From: Chara braunii
Lineage: Eukaryota; Streptophyta; Charophyceae; Charales; Characeae
Assembly: GCA_003427395.1 (NCBI GenBank)
Contig: BFEA01000103.1
Span: forward strand, 1,481,223 to 1,505,509
Length of the DNA: 24,287 nt
Reading direction: 5' to 3'
The position numbers were made by a program, and so were the translations under genes. Under the pieces are notes generated by a model that saw nothing but the letters and a program-made list of their open reading frames with translations, had not been told where the DNA came from and did no database searches. This document shows positions 10,336-18,753 of the stretch, one piece after another. Numbering within the stretch: position 1 is the stretch's first letter; every line of letters starts with the position of its first letter.

Positions 10336-10499
10336 TCCTATGCCTTATGTAAGGAAGGGTATGACGTACTATGTGGTACCCATAACCTCGCAGTCTCCAA
10401 TGATTTCGAGAATTCGCCTTCGACACTCAAGTGTCGACTGACACGTGTCTCGAGGGGTTACTCTCATGATGCTAGACAGTCGTGAAGACAATTGTCAGT

Positions 10500-11230
10500 C
10501 CTACCAGACACTGTTTTTAAGTTGAATGGTCAGGTTGTTGTGGCCTGTTTTTGAGACATGCTTTGGTTGTTTTTGTGGCCAAGCATTGTTTCTAAGTTGA
10601 ATGATTTGGTCTATATGCTTTTTTTTTTTAGGTTTTCGAATGCATGGACATGTTTCTAAGTTGAACGACGCAGGGATCTCTGTTATTTCTAAAGATCTGG
10701 GGGTAAGGATTGAGTATTGTTTTTAAGTTGAATGACTCAACCCGTTCTGTATTTTTTTTCAGAGGAGACTTAGGCTAAGACTAAGTATTGTTTCTAAGTT
10801 GAATGACTTGGTTTGAGAAGGAGCGCATACAACAGGAAACTTGATAATAGTTCATTCTATATTATATACTATATATCTTATATGAACAAGTTCGTCAGAA
10901 AAAGTTTCTAAGTTGAATAGTCTGACTATAGCTTATTACTAAAGGAAGATGGCATAAAGTTAAGAATATAAGGAAGGTAACTTACGCGGGCTGAGCATTG
11001 TTTTAAAGCGGAAGGGCTCTGTCTTATGTCTTACTGAACATAAGAGGATCAAAGAAGTACTTCAATTTGCGTTATCAAATGGTCAGGGACGGCTAAGCAG
11101 GGTTTCCAAGTTGAATGGCTTAGTCATATGCCCAATGAAAAGATAAATTTTATTTTATCATGTGTTACGTTTATAAATAAGAAAATCTTGGACATTGTTT
11201 CTAAGTTGAATGATATAAGTCTTTATATCG
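10500..11230 (+). repeat. Second hairpin array with constant core TTTCTAAGTTGAATG
   Basis: Nine units share the core ATTGTTTCTAAGTTGAATG, with TAAGTT or its variant at 10518, 10593, 10657, 10724, 10795, 10909, about 11003, 11107 and 11202, at intervals of 64-114 bases. Outside the core the flanks differ but usually pair: TTGAGT with ACTCAA (10724 unit), CTAAGT with ACTTGG (10795 unit), GTCAGA with TCTGAC (10909 unit), GAGC with GCTC (about 11003), CTAAGC with GCTTAG (11107 unit). The units at 10657 and 11202 pair weakly. Several are followed by GTCATATGCC or GTCTTATGTC, as in the first array, so the two arrays are probably branches of one family. The stretch is AT-rich and has no coding frame. 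Confidence 0.85.
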
Positions 11231-11460
11231 TAAAGTAAGTTGGGGTATTGGGTTTATCTAACTGAGAAAAAACAAACTATTTTGAGAAAAATAACTTGGG
11301 ATTTTCGTGAGAGTACTTATCCAATAGTCATATAGACTTGCATGTGGTATGAGTCTGATTTTTTATAGGTAGTTGCTTTAGTGCTCGTCATATGTTGGAA
11401 TGATAGGAGTAAGTTTGATTTATGCATATTTTTTGTTTCATGACTTCGACTTGTATGAGT
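11231..11460. other. AT-rich stretch, decayed hairpin units possible
   Basis: Short complementary pairs such as AGACT with AGTCT around 11335-11355, and ACT with AGT near 11450, suggest further worn units of the neighbouring arrays, but the core is no longer clear. Confidence 0.4.
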
Positions 11461-11762
11461 TGGGATATCACTTCCGGAAAGGAAGCTGATGCCCAAATTT
11501 ATACAGGATCTAAGGAGTCGGATATTTTTTCAGACTTTGCATAATAGAATGGTCTAACACATTTTTAGACTAGTATAAATTTAATACTTTACCTTCTCTA
11601 AAGAAGATGATGTCAATTGTTTTACTAATTCAAGGAGTTCGACATATTCTTCTATGCAAAGTTATAGGTTTTGTCTACTTCGCATTTCTAAGTCGGTAGG
11701 AATTTGGGAAGTTAGTTTCCCTAAAGGAGATATTGTCCAATTTCTCTAATAATATAAAGGAA
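11461..11762 (+). repeat. About 124-bp tandem repeat, three diverged units
   Basis: Three units share an order of motifs: a small hairpin (CTTCC with GGAAG; CTTC with GAAG; TCC with GGA), then GATGYCCAAWTT or similar, then in two of them a TAATTC..GGAGTTCGACAT-like stretch. The small hairpins sit near 11470, 11595 and 11719, a period of about 124 bases. A second block of the same family lies at 17385-17740. AT-rich and non-coding. Confidence 0.6.
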
Positions 11763-11770
11763 GGAGCGGG

Positions 11771-12261
11771 TCTCGCGTGATGGTCCCACGAGAGACACCG
11801 CTCCCGGGTGTGGGACGATTGTCGATGGGTCCAGGGACGGTGTTTAGTTCGGCGGCCGTGACCGGAAGTGCGGGGAGCGATTACGGGCGGGTGCGGGCCG
11901 AGGGGCGGCGGTTCGTCGGGCGGCGGTTCGTCGGGCGGCGGGTGGAAGTATGCGGAGCGGTTTAGTGTCAGTGTGAACAGTTTCAGGCGGGTGCGGGCCC
12001 ATGGGCAGTAGTTTGTCGGGCCGTCTCGCGTGACGGTCCCACGTGAGACACTGCTCCCCGGTGCGGGACGATTGTCGGTGGGCCCAGGGGCGGTGTTTAG
12101 TTCTGCGGCCGTGACCGGAAGTGCGGGGAGCAGTTACGGGCAGGTGCGGGCTGAGGGGCGGCGGTTCGTCGGGCGGCGGGTGGAAGTATGCGGAGCGGTT
12201 TGGTGCCACTGTGAACGGTTTCGGGCGGGTACGGGCCCATGGGCGACGGTTTGTCGGGTCG
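11771..12261 (+). repeat. GC-rich tandem repeat, two units of 253 and about 238 bp
   Basis: Unit 1 (11771-12023) and unit 2 (12024 to about 12261) both begin TCTCGCGTGA and run in parallel through GGGACGATTGTCG, CGGCCGTGACCGGAAGTGC and GGTGGAAGTATGCGGAGCGG to GGGCCCATGGGC and GTTTGTCGGG. The length difference is an internal 15-base duplication (GGCGGTTCGTCGGGC) in unit 1. A partial third start, TCGTGGGTGGAAG, follows at about 12259. Each unit opens with a hairpin: arms TCTCGCGTG with CACGAGAGA (one mismatch) or CACGTGAGA (one G-T pair), around a 7-base loop. The GC-rich frames on both strands are by-products. This could be a satellite or an rDNA-spacer-like repeat. Confidence 0.85.
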
Positions 12262-12640
12262 TGGGTGGAAGAATGCGGACCTGAATCGAATCGCTTGCAC
12301 ATTAGAAGTCGGTCGAGCGGTTCGTTCGCCTGGCTTGCGCATTTGCAGCGATGGGAGTCTACCTCATTCGAAGCGATGAGAGTCTTCGTTCACTATGGGA
12401 GTCTTCATTCGTTGTGGTGAGCATGCATACATCACCGTAGCGCATGAGGAAGGGAAACCAGAGGTGTCATAAGTCATGAGTGACAATCGCACCGAGAGTA
12501 CAACAGGGTTGTGACGGGGGAGGTTGTCGTGAGGGGTAAAGGAGGGGAACAAAGTGGTGAAGAAGGGGAGGAGGGACTGTCAGTGGTCGATCGAACTATT
12601 CGTTAGTCGGCAGTGATACGACATTGGCGACATGGCTGAT
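12262..12640. other. Spacer with a small GGGAGTCT repeat
   Basis: At 12348-12415 three imperfect units of about 25-30 bases share CGATGRGAGTCT..TTCA/G. I see no gene otherwise. Confidence 0.5.
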
Positions 12641-12644
12641 CAAG

Positions 12645-12682
12645 GTATGTCTCTCTCTGTCTTTCTCTCTCTCTGTTTCTCT
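12645..12682. repeat. Imperfect CT microsatellite
   Basis: A run of CTCTCT interrupted by GT and TT, just before the 20-bp direct repeat at 12692. Confidence 0.85.
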
Positions 12683-12691
12683 CCATCGATT

Positions 12692-13509
12692 AGTGTGGGA
12701 CGTGCATGATGTTTTTTTTTTTTTTCAATCGATCGTCACCGAAGTGTGATCTGGATCGCGATCCCCCACTCGATCACGAAATACGATTGCCTAATTTCGT
12801 GATGCACGTGATGGGGGGAGGTAGGGAGAAACACGGAAATCCGCTGAGGAGTCGGATGAGATTGAGAGGAGGGGATGGGGAGGGAGGATCAACGGAGCGG
12901 GGAAATTGATTCGGTTGCTGACGTGGCCGCACGAAGAGGGGTAGCGAGAAGATGAAGAGGAGCCAAGTTGGCTTGCGTGCGAGGGAAGACCCGCAAAAGT
13001 GTTGCCGATACGAAAGAGACTGTTGATCGCGAGAGCTAAGACCGGGAGATCAACGGGGAGGGGGGAGATGGGGAGTGAGACACAAAATCACGATGGGGAG
13101 TCGAGTTAGATAGCAGGGGGGATGGCGAATGCTCTGGGGGGTGGAAAGACTCTCACTCGTGAATGGATGGGGAGGGATAATCGACGAGGAAGGGAGGTCG
13201 GGATCAGAAAGGAAATTGGGATAGGCAGAAAACTGGAGATGACAAGGGAAAGTCGGGTTGGGGAAAGAAGTCGGGATACGAAGGGATGAGAGGCAAGTGG
13301 GGATCCGAGAAGGGATGGGGGAGAAAAGTCGGGATCGAGAGGGAAGACGGGACGGGGACACACTACTGTAGCATCCTGTATCTGACCGCGATACCGGGGA
13401 AATGGTTGTTTTGCCTTTTTTTTTCACGACCTCATGGCAGATAGAGGGCACACTGTCCTTACGGCCCCATGGAATGTATCTCGCCAGCAAGTGTGGGACG
13501 TGCATGATG
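12692..13509 (-). mobile_element. Candidate retroposed insert: poly(A) plus 20-bp flanking direct repeats
   Basis: The 20-mer agtgtgggacgtgcatgatg is present exactly at 12692-12711 and 13490-13509. The left copy is followed at once by a run of 14 T, i.e. a poly(A) tail for a minus-strand insert, and the right copy closes the segment. Target duplication, poly(A) at one end and no terminal inverted repeat is the signature of LINE-type retroposition. The insert (about 780 bp) is C/T-rich on its sense strand and has no clear coding capacity; it may be a retrocopy of a non-coding or 5'-leader sequence. The right copy stops exactly at the N gap, so the repeat could be longer or could be an assembly feature. 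Confidence 0.45.
13080..13365. repeat. G-rich imperfect repeats containing GTCGGGAT
   Basis: Units of roughly 30-60 bases carrying GTCGGGAT followed by AGAAGGGA or AGAGGGAA recur through this stretch inside the candidate retroposed insert. The long frames crossing it continue into the N run and are not genes. Confidence 0.5.
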
Positions 13510-14080
13510 NNNNNNNNNNNNNNNNNNNNNNNNNNNNNNNNNNNNNNNNNNNNNNNNNNNNNNNNNNNNNNNNNNNNNNNNNNNNNNNNNNNNNNNNNNN
13601 NNNNNNNNNNNNNNNNNNNNNNNNNNNNNNNNNNNNNNNNNNNNNNNNNNNNNNNNNNNNNNNNNNNNNNNNNNNNNNNNNNNNNNNNNNNNNNNNNNNN
13701 NNNNNNNNNNNNNNNNNNNNNNNNNNNNNNNNNNNNNNNNNNNNNNNNNNNNNNNNNNNNNNNNNNNNNNNNNNNNNNNNNNNNNNNNNNNNNNNNNNNN
13801 NNNNNNNNNNNNNNNNNNNNNNNNNNNNNNNNNNNNNNNNNNNNNNNNNNNNNNNNNNNNNNNNNNNNNNNNNNNNNNNNNNNNNNNNNNNNNNNNNNNN
13901 NNNNNNNNNNNNNNNNNNNNNNNNNNNNNNNNNNNNNNNNNNNNNNNNNNNNNNNNNNNNNNNNNNNNNNNNNNNNNNNNNNNNNNNNNNNNNNNNNNNN
14001 NNNNNNNNNNNNNNNNNNNNNNNNNNNNNNNNNNNNNNNNNNNNNNNNNNNNNNNNNNNNNNNNNNNNNNNNNNNNNNNN
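13510..14080. other. Assembly gap, 571 N
   Basis: Unsequenced run. It is followed directly by (GA)n, so the gap probably contains simple sequence that could not be assembled. Its length is not a round number and was presumably estimated from linked reads. Confidence 0.99.

Positions 14081-14154
<74 letters not shown>
14081..14154. repeat. (GA)n microsatellite at the gap edge
   Basis: About 37 uninterrupted GA dinucleotides beginning at the first called base after the gap; the true length is unknown. Confidence 0.97.
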
Positions 14155-14157
<3 letters not shown>

Positions 14158-14277
14158 CACTGCATGGATCACAATAGCAGACAGGGTACACTCATCGTGC
14201 GTGGCACGAGGAAAGACAGGGCAGGCGGGGCACAAGCGGTTATCGGGTAGCTGGAAATTCACAAATGAAAATTCTGA

Positions 14278-14662
14278 AGTGAGAGTTTTGGGCAGTCTGA
14301 AAATCCTGAATGGTCCTGAAGTGGTGAAAGGTCCGAAGACCCTGAAAACCACCTATTTAGGCAGGCTGCATCATGAAGTGGTGAAGGGTGTGATGAAGTG
14401 GTCAAGTGAGAGTTTTTGACAGTTTGAAAATCATGAATGGTCCTGAAGTGGTGAAAGGTCCGAAGACCATGAAAACCACCCTTCACCACTTGAGAATGCA
14501 GCCTGCCTAAACAGGTGGTTTTCGGGGTCTTCGGAGCTTTCACCACTTCAGGACCATTCAGGATTGTCAGACCTGACTGGTCCTGAAGTGGTGAACTGTT
14601 CGAAGACCATGAAAACCACTTATTTAGGCAGGCTGCATCCTGAAGTGGTGAAGGGTGTCCTG
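14278..14662. repeat. Nest of direct and inverted copies of an approximately 100-bp unit
   Basis: Three plus-oriented units (about 14278-14390, 14405-14480, 14576-14662) share TCCTGAAGTGGTGAA, CGAAGACC, TGAAAACCAC and, in the first and third, TTTAGGCAGGCTGCAT. One complete unit lies in the opposite direction at about 14480-14572. Units two and inverted form a hairpin with arms of about 46 bases (14435-14480 against 14514-14559), mostly complementary, around a 33-base loop. Short stretches of TGAAGTGGTGAA also repeat within units. The 241-codon minus frame here is a by-product of the repeats. Confidence 0.85.
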
Positions 14663-14756
14663 AAGTGATGATGAAAAATACGACTGTTGCTAACCTTCTC
14701 TCAGGCGGGGGGGGCTGATGTAAGAAGAGCGGGGAGCGAATGTATAGAACATGGCA

Positions 14757-14827
<71 letters not shown>

Positions 14828-14842
14828 AAGAGAGAGAGAGAG
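14757..14842. repeat. (GA)n microsatellite with interruptions
   Basis: GA run interrupted by GAAAGA near 14774 and by GGGGAA near 14823-14828. Confidence 0.95.
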
Positions 14843-15260
14843 GTAATGAAATACTTGCATGCTGACGAAAAAACACCCTCAACAACGTGTATCTTTTTTT
14901 TTTGCACTTTGAGCGTTTGAATTTTTTATTTTTTTTTTCGGTGCTCATTTGTTCCACCCTCCTTTGACGATTAGTCATATTCATACAATATAATATTATT
15001 CATAAAATGTAATGTTGTTTCAACATTGGATCTGAATACGGTGATATATATGTACATGTCAAAGAAAAATAGACATCTGGCACCACTGGTGCCCTGACCA
15101 TTTTTTTTTTTTTTTTTCCATGTGAGTATGAACCGAAAAATCTTCACTTTATTTCTTTCTGTGTCATACCTTTTCGCCGGATTTTGTTTTTTTTGTCGCC
15201 TCAGTCGTTCTTGGCCGTTGCACGGGCCAAAAAGAATACAAATAATACCAGGGTCACCAG

Positions 15261-15306
15261 CCCGTACGTACGGAGGTCTGCCCGGGCAGACCTCCGTACG
15301 TACGGG
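15261..15306. repeat. Perfect 46-bp palindrome
   Basis: The 23 bases from 15261 (CCCGTACGTACGGAGGTCTG then CCC) are matched exactly by their reverse complement from 15284 to 15306, with no spacer; the centre is the CCCGGG at 15281-15286. It lies just inside the left terminal repeat of the candidate foldback element. Confidence 0.99.
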
Positions 15307-15361
15307 CGTTCGGGGTCCCGTACGGGGTCCGAACCCGAAGGCGTTCGGCCCCCGCCAAAAA

Positions 15362-15712
15362 TTATTTCGGGGCCTAAAGTTAATTAGTTTTTTCTGAATT
15401 TTCTTTTGTGAGTTCTCTATCACGTGAGGTACATGCCTGTAAGTTTTCAAGTCATTCGGCTAAGCCAAATAATTATTAAAAATCGCCAAAGATGGTGGTG
15501 TTAAAACGTGCTCGCCCACGTATTTTTTCACTTTTTACTTTTTGTTTTCACTTTAGTTCGGGGTCTAAACAATTTTATTATTTTTTGAAACTTTTTTAGT
15601 GGGTTTTGTATTATGTGAAGTACACATTTGTAAATTTTCAGGGCATTTAGCAATGCCAAAAAAAAATTAAAAATCGCCAAACATGGCGGTATCGAAAACA
15701 TGCTCGCGCACT
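15362..15712 (+). repeat. Diverged internal duplication, period about 195 bp
   Basis: Two units inside the AT-rich core share GGGGYCTAAA, a GTGARGTACA motif, TTTTCAnGnCATT, AAAAATCGCCAAA-ATGG-GGT and TGCTCGC-CAC in the same order. Unit 1 runs about 15362-15513 and unit 2 about 15557-15712. Confidence 0.7.
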
Positions 15713-16019
15713 CACTAAATTCAATTCTATATTTATTTTTATTTATTTTTATTATTAGTATTTGTTTTCCTTATTTTGTTTTTATTTCAAATTAGGTAAG
15801 GCATTCGGATGTAATGCTTCGGCAAATCTTATTTAATTTAGTTTTTCTCCATAACATATATTTTTTTCAGATTTTTTTGATGATTTTGTTTTTGTTTTTT
15901 TTTGTTTTTGTTTTTGGGTCCGCGTTCGGCCCGAACGGCCGAACGCATCCCCAAGGGTTCCCATACGTTCAGGCATTCAGGTTCGGGCGTTCGGCCCGTC
16001 CCGAACGCCGGTTACCCTG

Positions 16020-16505
16020 AATAGTTTATTTTTTTTTACGTTTTTTTTTTTTTTAATTTGGTTCGGAATTTTCGTATAACCTTGAGGCAAAAGTCCTCCA
16101 GTTTATTTTCTTATATACGATAGTTATTTTTTCGAATTTTTTCCTTTTTTTTTTCCCTGCTTTGTGCACTGTCTAAGCATCCGTCACCCCGAAAGCCAAA
16201 CTCATAGCTTACCCAATTGTTGTTGTTGTTTTTTTCGCCTCTCACAACTCCTTTGCTTCTTACACAGTCTGTCCAGTCGGCGCCCGACGGCCACAACTAT
16301 CACCCTGCCATTAAATATTTTTTTTTTTTTCCAATGTTTACTCCCGAAATTATATCTTATTTCAACAAAGAAAATCGGTATCCCCATTTTTCCCATTCCT
16401 ACCTTACTGCAAGCAATGCCTCTTTTTCCCTCTTTTTTTTTTTCATACCCTGAACTGAACACATTATCCGCCTCTTTGTGCATGTTGTTGTTTTTTTGTG
16501 TCCCT
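16020..16505. other. T-rich spacer
   Basis: Many poly-T runs of 8-12 bases and no protein-like frame; the Phe/Leu/Ser-rich and Lys-rich frames on either strand mirror one another. Confidence 0.5.
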
Positions 16506-16508
16506 TGA

Positions 16509-17411
16509 CTTGGCTTACCCCCACAATCACCTCGTGCTACAGTCGAATCTTCTCATGCTGTGGAAGAACGAGCATGGCAATACCATCAAATCCGACAACA
16601 ACGCTACAGATATGCATACGTTGACCGCATTTAACGACGAATCAATGCTGGACGCATTTACATACCAACACTCATTGCACAACATATCCTCATTACCATA
16701 ACGACACTTGGTAACAGAACATCATGTCTTTACTGCGGGGCATATAAATGACAACATGAACATGCATGGACAATGATATGATGTCGCCGAGGCAAAATAA
16801 AACCCCAAATCTGGGAATACCCACTACCTGAAACACCTAAGCATGAAATCCTTCAATTATGGGAATCAGACACCGTGCGCAACAGGCTTTTGCGGTCACG
16901 CTCTCAAGAATTCAATAACGCGCTTGCCCTCGCATCACAAACTGTTAAAAAAACACAGTATCCTGCATGTGCCTGCCCAGGTATGGTACGAATAGAAGGG
17001 CAACTTCACCAAAACTTGGGCCCCCTCTTGCCAGATCCTAACAATTAACCTGCATTTGCACAAATCTACATCTACGACCCACAAGACGAACACGGTGCAA
17101 TGCTTCTCCGTCCCAACTGCTTTGATCTTCCTGTTGACACACCTCTAGCAACTGTTCGTAGTATAAAATTCCTCCTATGAAAACTCCACACACTCCTCCG
17201 ATCATGCAATCGTTGGGTTCAAGCTTTCAACACCGTTTCCGAAATGCCAGACGAAATTCTGCATGACCGCCACTTTGTCATTAACCCCGGCGCACGCCCC
17301 CCTGGACAACACGAACGACGATACAATAAACCCGAAATGAATACATCACTTCCATTAGTACTGCAACTCGCCTCAGCCGCAGCGCCGCTGCAGCAAGTCC
17401 ACTTGTTTTAC
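16509..17411 (+). pseudogene. Helitron Rep/helicase N-terminal fragment, five in-frame stops
   Basis: One plus-strand frame (codons starting at multiples of three) runs from 16509 to the TAA at 17412 and resembles the region just ahead of and into the Helitron_like_N domain of rolling-circle transposons. In order it shows a basic Arg/Gln/Tyr segment (about 16570-16630), CLYCGA (16725 on), a worn Cys/Gly-Lys element around 16782, an Asn-Ala-Leu-Ala stretch near 16911, MVRIEGQLHQNLGPLLPD (about 16983-17036) and FAQIYIYDPQDEHGAML (about 17055-17105). The last two blocks match the GQ-YH-IG-LLP and AQLYIYD signature of the family. Stops lie at 16632, 16749, 16779, 17046 and 17178. The HUH nickase motif and the helicase are absent, so the copy is dead. 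No Helitron end (5' TC or 3' CTRR hairpin) was identified. Confidence 0.85.
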
Positions 17412-17740
17412 TAATTCGAGGAGTTAGACAAAATTACATTTGAAAAAACTTATCTGACGTTAAATTTGGATTAGTATAAATTTTTGGATAACAATTTTAT
17501 ATGAAAAGGGTTGCCATAAGTTTTGCTAATCCGAAGAATTAGATAATTTTTTTGTATTTTGGAGTTAGAAGTTTTCATAATTTTTCATATTTAGTTTTAT
17601 ATAAATTATGCCATGACACTTTTTCTACTCGAAGCGCTGTCGAAATTTCTTCAAATCTATGATAGTAAGATATTTGAGAACCTTGAAAATCTTACAATTC
17701 ACCCCTGCCTAGGAGAGATGCTGCCGAAATTATTGATATT
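17385..17740 (+). repeat. Second block of the approximately 120-bp repeat family
   Basis: GTTTTACTAATTCGAGGAGT at 17404 and GTTTTGCTAATCCGAAGAAT at 17519 are 115 bases apart and match the GTTTTACTAATTCAAGGAGT unit at 11618. GATTAGTATAAATTT at 17468 matches GACTAGTATAAATTT near 11568. Worn further units (GAAGCGCTGTCGAAATTTCT, GAGATGCTGCCGAAATTATT) follow at 17629 and 17714. Each carries a small hairpin, for example CTAATTC with GAGTTAG around GAG. The block begins where the Helitron frame ends. Confidence 0.6.
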
Positions 17741-17868
17741 CTCATACAAGTGTCAGGGATAAGGTATAATCATCTCACACTCACTTAAGCATAGCTTGGG
17801 TACTGGTCTGTGTTGTTCTACATGTCATTTTTCATTCATATTGATTCAAGGTTTGACCAGCTTCAAGA

Positions 17869-17922
17869 TGATCCTACGAGGATCAACTTCGGTTATCTTT
17901 TGATAACACGTCGGTTTTCGAC
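17869..17922. repeat. Three perfect hairpins in 54 bases
   Basis: TGATCCT with AGGATCA around ACG (17869-17885), GTTATC with GATAAC around TTTT (17892-17907) and GTCG with CGAC around GTTTT (17910-17922) follow one another. No T-run follows in the manner of a Pol III terminator, and there is no coding context. Confidence 0.8.
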
Positions 17923-17929
17923 TTAACTT

Positions 17930-18680
17930 CAACTCACCCCTATGACTCAACTTTAAGGCCTTAAGCCTTGTGCGTTGAATTGTTTCCTCGGGTTTTTACC
18001 CAAACTTTTATTAAATGACAATTTAAATAGAGACTGATTGTTTTTCTTTCGAAAGGATGGACAAAGGTTGGGGCTTGTGTGAATAAGGCAAGGGGTGTGA
18101 GTGTAAAGGGTGGTTGAGGTTGACCCCGTGTAGTGCGTGGTATGTTGGATCCGCATTTGATTGCAGGTATGAGTTGGAGTCCGGATTGGACTTGCCTGCG
18201 ATCATTTCTATATTTGGACGGAAGTCACACTATGATTGTGAGAGTGATCGCCCTATGTCAGATGACCTACCATGTTTTTGTCTTGTATATTTACACGATC
18301 GATTTTCACCGTATGCAAGGGTTGAGTGAATTTGGATTGAGAGAAAATGAGATATCCTTTCTAATTTTATTTGCAGTTTGGTCATTTAACTTGGAAACAT
18401 GTCTCACCTCTTTTGTGACCCAATAATCTTAATCAAAACCATCTTCCTCCCATCTTCCTCCCATCTTCCCCAGTTCATCCTCTTTTTCTTATTTCAAGCA
18501 ACAGTGCAAAATTAAAATTCACATAAGTTTTTCTTTTACTTACTCTGATTTAAGTTCCGAAAAGTACCAATAGAACATAAATATGCACACATACATTTCA
18601 ATTAGACTAGAGAGATGTAATCGGTAGGAGTGTAGTGGGTTCACACAAGGCAGAGAATGATATACCTTACAATTCTTTGC
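17930..18680. other. No supported gene
   Basis: A plus frame of 97 codons (18133-18426) is the longest, but it shows no recognisable domain and the opposite strand is equally open in parts. A 13-base direct repeat (CCCATCTTCCTCC, with flanking CATCTTC words) occurs at 18441-18475. Confidence 0.4.
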
Positions 18681-18753
18681 CTCTATAACTTATCCTCAGT
18701 TCAGACGGAATCGCAATCGGTGGACGACCTCCCACAAGGTTTTGCTGCGATCT

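Larger units (their letters stand above)
15249..16019. mobile_element. Candidate 771-bp foldback/MITE-like element
   Basis: The ends are near-perfect inverted repeats: CAGGGTCACC at 15249-15258 and GGTTACCCTG at 16010-16019 (9 of 10). Both ends carry about 100 bases of GC-rich palindromes based on GCGTTCGG, while the interior of about 550 bp is very AT-rich and non-coding. Such an arrangement resembles foldback or hAT-type non-autonomous DNA transposons, and CAGGG is a common hAT terminus. The flanking 8-mers aataatac and aatagttt agree at only 5 of 8 positions, so a target duplication is not convincing. Compact subterminal hairpins are at 15308-15334, 15922-15946 and 15986-16009. It is likely immobile without a transposase from elsewhere. 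Confidence 0.55.

Noticed and set aside
9160-11230. CRISPR array
   Set aside because: Units are degenerate, spacing is uneven (49-114 bases), the intervening sequence is itself repetitive, and the genome is eukaryotic.
9160-11230. Classical miRNA cluster
   Set aside because: Stems of 4-9 bp with 7- or 19-base loops are far too short for miRNA precursors.
13050-14352. Several long frames of 247-371 codons across the gap
   Set aside because: They exist only because N was translated as open and because GA/CT repeats lack stops.
14259-14984. 241-codon minus-strand frame
   Set aside because: Produced by direct and inverted repeats plus a GA tract; no selection signature visible.
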